This document shows positions 10,309 to 21,000 of a stretch of DNA of 64,000 nucleotides, in pieces. The notes beneath the pieces are model-generated. The model worked only from the letters and a program-made list of their open reading frames with translations, was not told the DNA's origin and did no database searches. The translations under genes were made by a program, and so were the position numbers. The stretch's first letter is position 1. Each line of letters begins with the position of its first letter. Source of the stretch: Parapristionchus giblindavisi (taxonomy: Eukaryota > Nematoda > Chromadorea > Rhabditida > Diplogasteridae); the NCBI GenBank assembly GCA_943737045.1, contig CALSFV010000254.1, positions 649,038-713,037 of the forward strand. The letters run 5' to 3'.

Positions 10309-13300
10309 GTAGTTCATTCATATTATACAAACGAATAAGGAAACCAATTTTATCCGATGGGTTCACATATAATTTAATTGATGCCAGATCCTATTTATCG
10401 ACTGTAGGCTCCTATTCTTTTCGATTCTTCTTGTCAGTAGATGTCGGAGCATTTTTGGGTCTATCCGATTCCTGAAAAGATGAAAGAATAAATTCAAAGA
10501 TTAAATGCCAACGATAATTTAGACGACGAAAAAATACCTTGGACTGCTTCGATGTCGGAGGTGCGGTAGACTCGATTTTACTATCACGCTTTAAAACATA
10601 TTTGTAATGTGATAAAACTAATAAGAATTAATATTTAAAAAAATCTCTCCGCTCTCCGTTCTGATCATGGCCGTACAGACATACAGACAAATAAAAAACG
10701 TGATCGGACCGGAGAGTGACATCAAAATTCGGTGCTTATCTTAAGAAATACTCACATAGCTCCCAAGACTGTTGTCATCATCCTTTGAAATATTCTTCTT
10801 CTGACGATTTGCACCGCGCTCCTCTCTAGCGTCAACACTTGGGATCTACCAAACAGAAGAGTTTTTTGAAAGATATTTCAAAAATATTGGTTAATCCAAT
10901 TTGATTTTAAACAAAACTACGAATTCACAGCTCGGAAGAGTGAAATTAATACCTTTGGAGTAGATTGTGCTATTTTATCATTAACTGCATTCGATCCGTC
11001 CTTTGCCTTTGACGTTTGAGGACTTGCGTCAAAAAAAAAAGAACAATGGTTGAGCGATAAATGAAATAGATGCTTTTGATGATTTTTGAAAAGATTAATT
11101 GCATAGCTGATTATCATAAAAACCATTACCACAGATTCGGGAGGAGGACCTTTGGAGCGGAGTGCGTAGCCATTGGTGGGCTGTGCATCACTCTTCTTCT
11201 TTATACTATTCTGAAATGTCCCGTTGAGATAATTGCAAAATATTCTACACTAATATTTGCAGAACGCTAGAATATATATTTTACTTAGAACGCTAATTTA
11301 AATACATTTAAAAAATTTTTAAAATATATATATTTTGGACGAAGACGAAATAATAAAAAGTTATAAACGTACCTTAGTGGACGGCTTCGTTCCTACTCGG
11401 GACACTTTACTAGTTTTGCCCTTATGACTAGTCGTTGCCTTCTTCCTTTCCTTGTTCGTACCTTTCTTCGACTGGTTTACCTGAATTGACCAGTTCAGAA
11501 CCTTGGAAATATCTAGATGATTTGAAGTCATTTTCGCCCTCCCACACTCTCGTTTTACACACTCTCTCGCCCATTCCTTTTCATTCCATTCCATGCCATT
11601 CTACACCGCACGGTCTCGAGCGCGCAGTGCGGAATGAATTATATCGTTTTCTCCCTTTCTCTTCCCTCTATTTCTTTCACTCTCCGGCGAGAGAGTGTGT
11701 GAAACGAGAGATTGTAGGAGGGCGAAAATGACTTCAAGTCATCTGAAAATTTCCAAGGGGATGAACCATACGAACGCATTAACGTATTTTTTTCGTAAGC
11801 CCCTCATTAGAAAGCGCATGAAAAACTTAATAACATACTGGAAGAAGAGCACCCCCTTTTCCTAAATTTTTGAGTTATTTGCTACGAAGTGTAGCTCTGT
11901 TCAAAGGAATTTTCATGACCTCTGGTTTGTTTAGATCGATAGAGCTCGAAAAAATAGCGGGGGTCACTCTTGTAACACTTTTCACTAAAACGCACCAGAA
12001 GAAAGAAATTCGAGCTCAAAGTTGGAACCTCGCCTTACCGAACCGGTGTATTGAGCCCTAAAATGAAAATTGCATAATAAGACTTTGGGGGCTGGTAGGG
12101 CATGCCTAGAGATATGCAAAATTGGTCCTAACTCATTTCACCATTTTCGCTTTTTCCCATGCTCAGCTCGATTCTCTCGTGACAGGCGTGATATGTAGTT
12201 CATTCATATTATACAAACGAATAAGGAAACCAATTTTATCCGATGGGTTCACATATAATTTAATTGATGCCAGATCCAATTTATCGACTGTAGGCTCCTA
12301 TTCTTTTCGATTCTTCTTGTCAGTAGATGTCGGAGCATTTTTGGGTCTATCCGATTCCTGAAAAGATGAAAGAATAAATTCAAAGATTAAATGCCAACGA
12401 TAATTTAGACGACGAAAAAATACCTTGGACTGCTTCGATGTCGGAGGTGCGGTAGACTCGATTTTACTATCACGCTTTAAAACATATTTGTAATGTGATA
12501 AAACTAATAAGAATTAATATTTAAAAAAATCTCTCCGCTCTCCGTTCTGATCATGGCCGTACAGACATACAGACAAATAAAAAACGTGATCGGACCGGAG
12601 AGTGACATCAAAATTCGGTGCTTATCTTAAGAAATACTCACATAGCTTCCAAGACTGTTGTCATCATCCTTTGAAATATTCTTCTTCTGACGATTTGCAC
12701 CGCGCTCCTCTCTAGCGTCAACACTTGGGATCTACCAAACAGAAGAGTTTTTTGAAAGATATTTCAAAAATATTGGTTAATCCAATTTGATTTTAAACAA
12801 AACTACGAATTCACAGCTCGGAAGAGTGAAATTAATACCTTTGGAGTAGATTGTGCTATTTTATCATTAACTGCATTCGATCCGTCCTTTGCCTTTGACG
12901 TTTGAGGACTTGCGTCAAAAAAAAAGAACAATGGTTGAGCGATAAATGAAATAGATGCTTTTGATGATTTTTGAAAAGATTAATTGCATAGCTGATTATC
13001 ATAAAAACCATTACCACAGATTCGGGAGGAGGACCTTTGGAGCGGAGTGCGTAGCCATTGGTGGGCTGTGCATCACTCTTCTTCTTTATACTATTCTGAA
13101 ATGTCCCGTTGAGATAATTGCAAAATATTCTACACTAATATTTGCAGAACGCTAGAATATATATTTTACTTAGAACGCTAATTTAAATACATTTAAAAAA
13201 TTTTTAAAATATATATATTTTGGAAGAAGACGAAATAATAAAAAGTTATAAACGTACCTTAGTGGACGGCTTCGTTCCTACTCGGGACACTTTACTAGTT

Positions 13301-13402
13301 TTGCCCTTATGACTAGTCGTTGCCTTCTTCCTTTCCTTGTTCGTACCTTTCTTCGACTGGTTTACCTGAATTTACCAGTTCAGAACCTTGGAAATATCTA
13401 GA
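9631..13402. repeat. 1886-bp tandem duplication within unit copy 1
   Basis: 9631-11516 and 11517-13402 are almost identical and adjacent. Each contains the inner left foldback arm, the loop, the right arm and exons 2-7 of the basic-protein gene. The junction at 11501-11517 joins intron 1 of the gene to the inner foldback arm at a shared CCTTGGAAAT followed by similar bases, consistent with exchange at microhomology. The other three units have a single copy. The second right arm is at 11686-12194. Confidence 0.93.
10412..11594 (-). CDS. Duplicated exons 2-7 with a possible chimeric first exon from the foldback element
   Basis: Exons equivalent to exons 2-7 of the full gene lie at 11373-11480, 11130-11210, 10953-11006, 10756-10845, 10538-10588 and 10412-10471 (stop). 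Exon 1 is missing because the duplication breakpoint is in intron 1. In the normal intron 1 an in-frame TAA precedes exon 2. Here base 11488 is G instead of T, changing that TAA to TCA on the coding strand. As a result a frame starting at an ATG in the foldback arm (11594) runs through the intron remnant straight into exon 2: 38 new residues, then the usual exons, 185 residues in all, ending in phase at the exon 2 donor. Whether it is transcribed is unknown; a promoter would have to come from the foldback or from readthrough of the full gene upstream. Otherwise it is a 5'-truncated pseudogene. Confidence 0.5.
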
Positions 13403-13456
13403 CAGGGCTTCACTTACCGACTTCTTACCAGTCTTCTCAGAACGTCGAGACTGCAT
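12298..13456 (-). CDS. Seven-exon gene for a small Lys/Ser/Thr-rich basic protein, copy 1
   Basis: Coding exons on the minus strand, in order: 13418-13456, 13258-13365, 13015-13095, 12839-12892, 12642-12731, 12424-12474 and 12298-12357 with a TAG stop. Each is bounded by AG and GT, and each is a multiple of three, so all introns are phase 0. The 160-residue product starts MQSRRSEKTGKKS, has about 30 Lys, no Cys, no hydrophobic segment and several basic clusters such as KKGTNKERKK. It should be disordered and probably nuclear. The ATG lies two bases behind TTGGTTCAG, which could be a cis or a spliced-leader acceptor. Exon 4 could start 13 bases earlier, but only the downstream AG keeps frame. 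Exon 5 has a silent GGG-to-GGA change. Function and family are unknown to me. Confidence 0.65.
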
Positions 13457-14366
13457 TCCTGAACCAAGTAAGAATGAATGGAGAATGAGAATGGCAATGA
13501 TGTGGGAGAGAAATGATGAAAGAGTGCATGTCTGTGCAATAATGGTAAAGAAATAGTGCGTGAAATGAAGAGGCCATTAATCGATTAGGAGTGCACTAAT
13601 CATAATCTTATCAATTTTATTTTTTGTGAACGTTTCTCTCATGAACGGTTCATCGGAGGTTGAATCGATGTAAATATATACTTTCTGGTGTCTGTACTGG
13701 AAAAAAAGTGCTGGGAACAAAAATGAGGAAAAAAACACAAATATTATTTAAACAATCGATCACACTGAGTCAAACAAATGCTATGGAGGTTCATACTGAG
13801 ATATACAAAATATTAGTGCACTTTCATCTATTCTTCTAGGTATTCTTCGCTAAAATTGTTCAGACTCTCTCTCTCTGTCTTCTTCTACTTTTTACCCTTC
13901 TCTCTCAAGATTGTCGACCACCGCTAATCTTTGAACTTTCTTTGTGCATTTGCATATCATTCTAGTCCTTCATCCATTGTCATACAATTTATATATGATT
14001 ATCATGTACTGCATGTTCTCATTCTTATTCATTTCGCCTTTTCTTTTCGGTCGTACCACCCTCTTCTCTTCGTCTTCGAGTAAGTCCCAGTTCTAACTTC
14101 ATCTTTGAACCTTGCCTTTTTGCTCTCTGGACCTCTCCTCATTGACCGCACTCTCAATTTCTGCGTCTTTCCTTGTCAACAAGAATGTGCGAACATGGTG
14201 AGAGTTTAAATCTGCAAATTGATCATGTATACTTATTCCATTTTCGTTTAGCTACGGAAACCCTTCGTATTTAATTGACTATGTTTCGTGTAACGCTGGT
14301 GCGCACTCCGGAGCTGAGACAGAAGTCGTAATGCAAGCCACCAAGGAGGCCATCACTTATGCATCG
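13457..14366. other. Region upstream of the basic-protein gene, no gene seen
   Basis: AT-rich, then pyrimidine-leaning sequence with a short CT microsatellite near 13866 that has one CT fewer than in copies 2-4. Possible donors such as GTAAGT after TCTTCGA near 14080 occur, but no exon could be supported. Promoter elements for the minus-strand gene would be expected here; no clear TATA box or initiator was identified. The same stretch lies at 25287-26201, 41736-42648 and 54076-54988. Confidence 0.5.
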
Positions 14367-14461
14367 TTACATTTACCTTACGTGCATACGACGCAACCCC
14401 CTCCGCCGCGTCGGAGAGGCGACGGAGGGAGTTACGGCGTAGGCACGTAAGGCAAATGTAA
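14367..14461 (-). other. Imperfect 43-bp-stem hairpin, copy 1
   Basis: Arms 14367-14409 and 14419-14461 are complementary except at six positions, around a 9-nt loop. Read as minus-strand RNA, four of the six exceptions are G:U pairs and two are U:C mismatches, whereas plus-strand RNA would have six mismatches. The loop-proximal half is very GC-rich (CTCCGCCGCG). This could be a small-RNA precursor-like fold or a tiny palindromic MITE. Confidence 0.6.
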
Positions 14462-14642
14462 TAGTGTATTAACTTAAGTTATGGTATGTGTACCATCATT
14501 CTGTGAACCATCTGTACATTGCGAGAAACATCGTCGTGGATAAAATATCTGCGAGTGGATCGATATCGGCAGCTTGTTTTCACGGAAATCCACGATGTTG
14601 TTACTCTCATTTGGTTTAACTAGCTCTCGAAATTTTTGATCC

Positions 14643-14924
14643 TTCGTCCCTTCCCTGTGCAATATTGGCAGAGACAAATGTAATGGTGAAATCTGTCTTC
14701 AGGTATGACATTTTTTTCACAAAATTTGTCAATCGACGATGTAGCGTCTCCTAGAAATCGATTTTGGTAAACTCACAACAGCTCTCTTTGTTCTAGTGAA
14801 AGTCAACTCGCATTTGAAAACTGGAAATTTTAATGTAAGAAAACCTTTGCAGCAGCCTTCTTCACCATTCAATATTGCCACAATCCTGTGCTTATACAAA
14901 ACAGTGATGAAAGTCGTTCAATAA
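14643..14924 (+). other. Candidate two-exon coding remnant on the plus strand
   Basis: Frame 14643-14702 (20 codons, Cys-containing, ending CTTCAG) is followed by GTATGA and, after 42 bp, by GATGTAG. From there a frame continues in phase from 14745 to a TAA at 14922-14924 (59 codons). A GT-AG intron of 42 bp suits a nematode-like genome, but the acceptor is weak, there is no ATG and I recognise no domain. Overlapping minus-strand frame 14474-14677 is equally open. Counterparts are at 26478-26759 and 42925-43206; in copy 4 the retrotransposon splits the first exon. Confidence 0.22.
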
Positions 14925-15074
14925 GCGACAATCTATCATTCTTCAGGGTGATCGTGGCTTCGTCATCTTTGTCTGTGAAGGACAAAAGAAGGACATCTTC
15001 ACCGTGCTTGACGACCAACTATTTTTTTTAAGAGCGGCTTGTTGCTTACCCGCAATCTCGCCGCGTCTTCCGTC
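14925..15074 (+). other. Right edge of unit, open frame running toward the satellite
   Basis: After CATTCTTCAG a frame of about 27 protein-like codons ends at TGA in copies 2-4. In copy 1 a small change in the T-run (TTTTTTTTAAG against TTTTTTTGAAG) removes the stop and lets the frame run into the satellite. This is probably incidental. Confidence 0.2.
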
Positions 15075-18000
15075 ATTCCCTCTCTTTACCCCCTCACCCT
15101 CTCTATCTTTCATTCGTTCCCTCTCTTTAACCCCTCCCCCCTCCCTCTCCTTCCCTCCCTCTCCATCTTTCCTCCGTTCCCTCTCTTTACCCCTTCTCCC
15201 TCTCCCTCTCCTTCCCTCCCTCTACACCTTTCCTCCGTTCCCTCTCTTTACCCCCTCTCCCTCTCCCTCTCCTTACCTTCCTCTCCATCTTTCCTCCGTT
15301 CCCTCCCTTTACCCCCTCTCCCTCTCCCTCTCCTTCCCTCCTTCTCCATCTTTCCTCCGTTCCCTTTCTTTAAGACTTCTCCCTCTCCTTCCCTCCCTCT
15401 CCATCTTTCCTCCGTTCCCTCTCTTTACCCCCTCTCCCTCTGCCTCTCCTTTCCTCCCTCTCCATATTTCCTCCGTTACCTCTCTTTAACCCCATCTCCC
15501 TCTCCCTCTCCTTCCCTCCCTCTCCATCTTTCCTCCGTTCCCTCTCTTTACCCCCCTCTCCCTCTCCCTCTCCTTCTCTCCCTCTCCATCTTTCCTCCGT
15601 TTACTCTCTTTAACCCCTCTCCCTCTCCATCTTTCCTTCGTTCCCTCTCTTTACCCCTTCTCCCTCTCCCTCTCCCTCTCCTTCCCTCCCTCTCCATCTT
15701 TCCTTCGTTCCCTCTCTTTACCCCTTCTCCCTCTCCCTATCCTTCCTTCCCTCTTCATCTTCCCCCGTTCCCTCTCTTTACCCCCTCTCCCTCTCCCTCT
15801 CCTTCCTCCCTCTCCATCTTTCCTCCGTTCCCTCTCTTTACCCCCTCTCCCTCTCCCTCTCCTTACCTCCCTCTCCATCTTTCCTCCGTTCCCTCCCTTT
15901 ACCCCCTCTCCCTCTCCCTCTCCTTCCCTCCCTCTCCATCTTTCCTCCGTTCCCTCTCTTTAACCCTTCTCCCTCTCCTTCCCTCCCTCTCCATCTTTCC
16001 TCCGTTCCCTCTCTTTACCCCCTCTCCCTCTTCCTCTCCTTCCCTCCCTCTCCATATTTCCTCCGTTACCTCTCTTTAACTCATCTCCCTCTCCCTCTCC
16101 TTCCCTCCCTCTCCATCTTTCCTCCGTTCCCTCTCTTTACCCCTCTCCCTCTCCCTCTCCTTCCCTCCCTCTCCATCTTTCCTCCGTTCCCTCTCTTTAC
16201 CCCCTCTCCCTCTCCATCTTTCCTTCGTTCTCTCTCTTTACCCCTTCTCCCTCTCCCTCTCCCTCTCCTTCCCTCCCTCTCCCTCTTTCCTTCGTTCCCT
16301 CTCTTTACCCCTTCTCCCTCTCCCTCTCCTTCCCTCCCTCTTCGTCTTCCCCCGTTCCCTCTCTTTACCCCCTCTCCCTCTCCCTCTCCTTCCTCCCTCT
16401 CCATCTTTCCTCCGTTCCCTCTCTTTACCCCCTCTCCCTCTCCCTCTCCTTACCTCCCTCTCCATCTTTCCTCCGTTCCCTCCCTTTACCTCCTCTCCCT
16501 CTCCCTTTCCTCCCCTCCCTCTCCATCTTTCCTCCGTTCCCTCTCTTTAACCCCTCTCCTTCCCTCCCTCTCCATCTTTCCTCCGTTCCCTCCCTTTACC
16601 CCCTCTCCCTCTCCCTCTCCTTACCTCCCTCTCCATCTTTCCTCCGTTCCCTAACTTTACCTCCTCTCCCTCTCCCTTTCCTCCCCTCCCTCTCCATCTT
16701 TCCTCCGTTCCATCTCTTTAACCCCTCTCCTTCCCTCCCTCTCCATCTTTCCTTCGTTCCCTCTCTTTACCCCCTCGCCCTCTCCCTCTCCTTCCCTCCC
16801 TCTCCATCTTTCCTCCGTTGCCTCTCTTTACCCCCTCTCCCTTTCGCTCTCCTTCCCTCCCTCTCCATCTTTCCTCCGTTCCCTCCCTTTACCTCCTCTC
16901 CCTCTCCCTTTCCTCCCTTCCCTCTCCATCTTTCCTCCGTTCCCTCTCTTTAACCCCTCTCCTTCCCTCCCTCTCCATCTTTCCTCAGTTCCCTCCCTTT
17001 ACCCCCTCTCCCTCTCCCTCTCCTTACCTCCCTCTCCATCTTTCCTCCGTTCCCTCCCTTTACCTCCTCTCCCTCTCCCTTTCCTCCCCTCCCTCTCCAT
17101 CTTTCCTCCGTTCCCTCTCTTTAACCCCTCTCCTTCCCTCCCTCTCCATCTTTCCTTCGTTCCCTCTCTTTACCCCCTCGCCCTCTCCCTCTCCTTCTCT
17201 CCCTCTCCATCTTTCCTCCGTTTACTCTCTTTAACCCCTCTCCCTCTCCATCTTTCCTTCGTTCCCTCTCTTTACCCCTTCTCCCTCTCCCTCTCCCTCT
17301 CCTTCCCTCCCTCTCCATCTTTCCTCCGTTGCCTCTCTTTACCCCCTCTCCCTTTCGCTCTCCTTCCCTCCCTCTCCATCTTTCCTCCGTTCCCTCCCTT
17401 TACCTCCTCTCCCTCTCCCTTTCCTCCCTTCCCTCTCCATCTTTCCTCCGTTCCCTCTCTTTAACCCCTCTCCTTCCCTCCCTCTCCATCTTTCCTCAGT
17501 TCCCTCCCTTTACCCCCTCTCCCTCTCCCTCTCCTTACCTCCCTCTCCATCTTTCCTCCGTTCCCTCCCTTTACCTCCTCTCCCTCTCCCTTTCCTCCCC
17601 TCCCTCTCCATCTTTCCTCCGTTCCCTCTCTTTAACCCCTCTCCTTCCCTCCCTCTCCATCTTTCCTTCGTTCCCTCTCTTTACCCCCTCGCCCTCTCCC
17701 TCTCCTTCTCTCCCTCTCCATCTTTCCTCCGTTTACTCTCTTTAACCCCTCTCCCTCTCCATCTTTCCTTCGTTCCCTCTCTTTACCCCTTCTCCCTCTC
17801 CCTCTCCCTCTCCTTCCCTCCCTCTCCATCTTTCCTTCGTTCCCTCTCTTTACCCCTTCTCCCTCTCCCTATCCTTCCTTCCCTCTTCATCTTCCCCCGT
17901 TCCCTCTCTTTACCCCCTCTCCCTCTCCCTCTCCTTCCTCCCTCCATCTTTCCTCCGTTCCCTCTCTTTACCCCCTCTCCCTCTCCCTCTCCTTACCTCC

Positions 18001-21000
18001 CTCTCCATCTTTCCTCCGTTCCCTCCCTTTACCTCCTCTCCCTCTCCCTTTCCTCCCCTCCCTCTCCATCTTTCCTCCGTTCCCTCTCTTTAACCCCTCT
18101 CCTTCCCTCCCTCTCCATCTTTCCTTCGTTCCCTCTCTTTACCCCCTCACCCTCTCCCTCTCCTTCCCTCCCTCTCCATCTTTCCTCCGTTCCCTCTCTT
18201 TACCCCCTCTCCCTCTTCCTCTCCTTACCTCCCTCTCCATCTTTCCTCCGTTCCCTCCCTTTTCCTCCTCTCCCTCTCCCTTTCCTCCCCTCCCTCTCCA
18301 TCTTTCCCCCGTTCCCTCTCTTTACCCCCCCCTCTCCCTCTCCCTCTCCTTCCTCCCTCTCCATCTTTCCTTCGTTCCCTCTCTTTACCCCCTCTCCCTC
18401 TCCCTCTCCTTACCTTCCTCTCCATCTTTCCTCCGTTCCCTCCCTTTACCCCCTCTCCCTCTCCCTCTCCTTCCCTCCCTCTTCATCTTTCCTCCGTTCC
18501 CTCTCTTTAACCCTTCTCCCTCTCCTTCCCTCCCTCTCCATCTTTCCTCCGTTCCCTCTCTTTACCCCCTCTCCCTCTCCCTCTCCTTCCCTCCCTCTCC
18601 ATCTTTCCTCCGTTCCCTCTCTTTACCCCCTCTCCCTCTCCATCTTTCCTTCGTTCCCTCTCTTTACCCCTTCTCCCTCTCCCTCTCCCTCTCCTTCCCT
18701 CCCTCTCCATCTTTCCTTCGTTCCCTCTCTTTACCCCTTCTCCCTCTCCCTCTCCTTCCCTCCCTCTTCGTCTTCCCCCGTTCCCTCTCTTTACCCCCTC
18801 TCCCTCTCCCTCTCCTTCCTCCCTCTCCATCTTTCCTCCGTTCCCTCTCTTTACCCCCCTCTCCCTCTCCCTCTCCTTACCTCCCTCTCCATCTTTCCTC
18901 CGTTCCCTCTCTTTAACCCCTCTCCTTCCCTCCCTCTCCATCTTTCCTCCGTTCCCTCCCTTTACCCCTCTCCCTCTCCCTCTCCTTACCTCCCTCTCCA
19001 TCTTTCCTCCGTTCCCTCCCTTTACCTCCTCTCCCTCTCCCTTTCCTCCCCTCCCTCTCCATCTTTCCTCCGTTCCCTCTCTTTAACCCCTCTCCTTCCC
19101 TCCCTCTCCATCTTTCCTCCGTTCCCTCCCTTTACCCCCTCTCCCTCTCCCTCTCCTTACCTCCCTCTCCATCTTTCCTCCGTTCCCTCCCTTTACCTCC
19201 TCTCCCTCTCCCTTTCCTCCCCTCCCTCTCCATCTTTCCTCCGTTCCCTCTCTTTAACCCCTCTCATTCCCTCCCTCTCCATCTTTCCTTCGTTCCCTCT
19301 CTTTACCCCCTCGCCCTCTCCCTCTCCTTCCCTCCCTCTCCATCTTTCCTCCGTTGCCTCTCTTTACCCCCTCTCCCTTTCGCTCTCCTTCCCTCCCTCT
19401 CCATCTTTCCTCCGTTCCCTCCCTTTACCTCCTCTCCCTCTCCCTATCCTTCCTTCCCTCTTCATCTTCCCCCGTTCCCTCTCTTCACCCCCTCTCCCTC
19501 TCCCTCTCCTTCCTCCCTCTCCATCTATCCTCCGTTCCCTCTCTTTACCCCATCTCCCTCTCCCTCTCCTTACCTCCCTCTCCATCTTTCCTCCGTTCCC
19601 TCCCTTTACCTCCTCTCCCTCTCCCTTTCCTCCCCTACCTCTCCATCTTTCCTCCGTTCCCTCTCTTTAACCCCTCTCCTTCCCTCCCTCTCCATCTTTC
19701 CTTCGTTCCCTCTCTTTACCCCTTCTCCCTCTCCCTCTCCTTCCCTCCCTCTCCATCTTTCCTCCGTTGCCTCTCTTTACCCCCTCTCCCTTTCGCTCTC
19801 CTTCCCTCCCTCTCCATCTTTCCTCCGTTCCCTCCCTTTACCTCCTCTCCCTCTCCCTATCCTTCCTTCCCTCTTCATCATCCCCCGTTCCCTCTCTTTA
19901 CCCCCTCTCCCTCTCCCTCTCCTTCCTCCCTCTCCATCTTTCCTCCGTTCCCTCCCTTTACCTCCTCTCCCTCTCCCTTTCCTCCCCTCCCTCTCCATCT
20001 TTCCTCCGTTCCCTCTCTTTAACCCCTCTCCTTCCCTCCCTCTCCATCTTTCCTTCGTTCCCTCTCTTTACCCCCTCGCCCTCTCCCTCTCCTTCCCTCC
20101 CTCTCCATCTTTCCTCCGTTGCCTCTCTTTACCCCCTCTCCCTTTCGCTCTCCTTCCCTCCCTCTCCATCTTTCCTCCGTTCCCTCCCTTTACCTCTTCT
20201 CCCTCTCCCTATCCTTCCTTCCCTCTTCATCTTCCCCCGTTCCCTCTCTTTACCCCCCCCCTCTCCCTCTCCCTCTCCTTCCTCCCTCTCCATCTTTCCT
20301 TCGTTCCCTCTCTTTACCCCCTCTCCCTCTCCCTCTCCTTCCTCCCTCTCCATCTTTCCTCCGTTCCCTCCCTTTACCTCCTCTCCCTCTCCCTTTCCTC
20401 CCCTCCCTCTCCATCTTTCCTCCGTTTCCTCTCTTTAACCCCTCTCCTTCCCTCCCTCTCCCTTTCCTCCCCTCCCTCTCCATCTTTCCTCCGTTTCCTC
20501 TCTTTAACCCCTCTCCTTCCCTCCCTCTCCATCTTTCCTTCGTTCCCTCTCTTTACCCCCCTCACCCTCTCCCTCTCCTTCCCTCCCTCTCCATCTTTCC
20601 TCCGTTCCCTCTGTTTACCCCCTCTCCCTCTCCCTCTCCTTACCTCCCTCTCCATCTTTCCTCCGTTCCCTCCCTTTTCCTCCTCTCCCTCTCCCTTTCC
20701 TCCCCTCCCTCTCCATCTTTCCCCCGTTCCCTCTCTTTACCCCCCCCCCTCTCCCTCTCCCTCTCCTTCCTCCCTCTCCATCTTTCCTTCGTTCCCTCTC
20801 TTTACCCCCTCTCCCTCTCCCTCTCCTTACCTTCCTCTCCATCTTTCCTCCGTTCCCTCCCTTTACCCCCTCTCCCTCTCCCTCTCCTTCCCTCCCTCTC
20901 CATATTTCCTCCGTTACCTCTCTTTAACTCATCTCCCTCTCCCTCTCCTTCCCTCCCTCTCCATCTTTCCTCCGTTCCCTCTCTTTACCCCTCTCCCTCT

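Larger units (their letters stand above)
7352..15074. repeat. Complex unit copy 1 (7.7 kb, longest internal structure)
   Basis: Ordinary AT-rich sequence inserted between two satellite arrays. The left edge follows CCCTTTACC and the right edge lies in CGTCTTCCGTC, with the satellite resuming at ATTCCCTCTC. The same edges and the same flanking monomers occur at copies 3 and 4, and the right edge at copy 2. The copy contains, in order, the AT-rich left part, GC-rich island, tRNA-like segment, foldback element, basic-protein gene, hairpin and plus-strand coding candidate. It differs from the other copies by an internal tandem duplication of 1886 bp. No transposase, integrase or terminal inverted repeat is visible at the edges, so the unit is not called a transposon. 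Confidence 0.92.

Noticed and set aside
13320..13556. Plus-strand 78-codon frame and equivalents in other units
   Set aside because: Antisense shadow of exons 1 and 2 of the basic-protein gene.
13866..13880. CT microsatellite as a regulatory signal
   Set aside because: Short, with length varying by one repeat between units; nothing ties it to a function.
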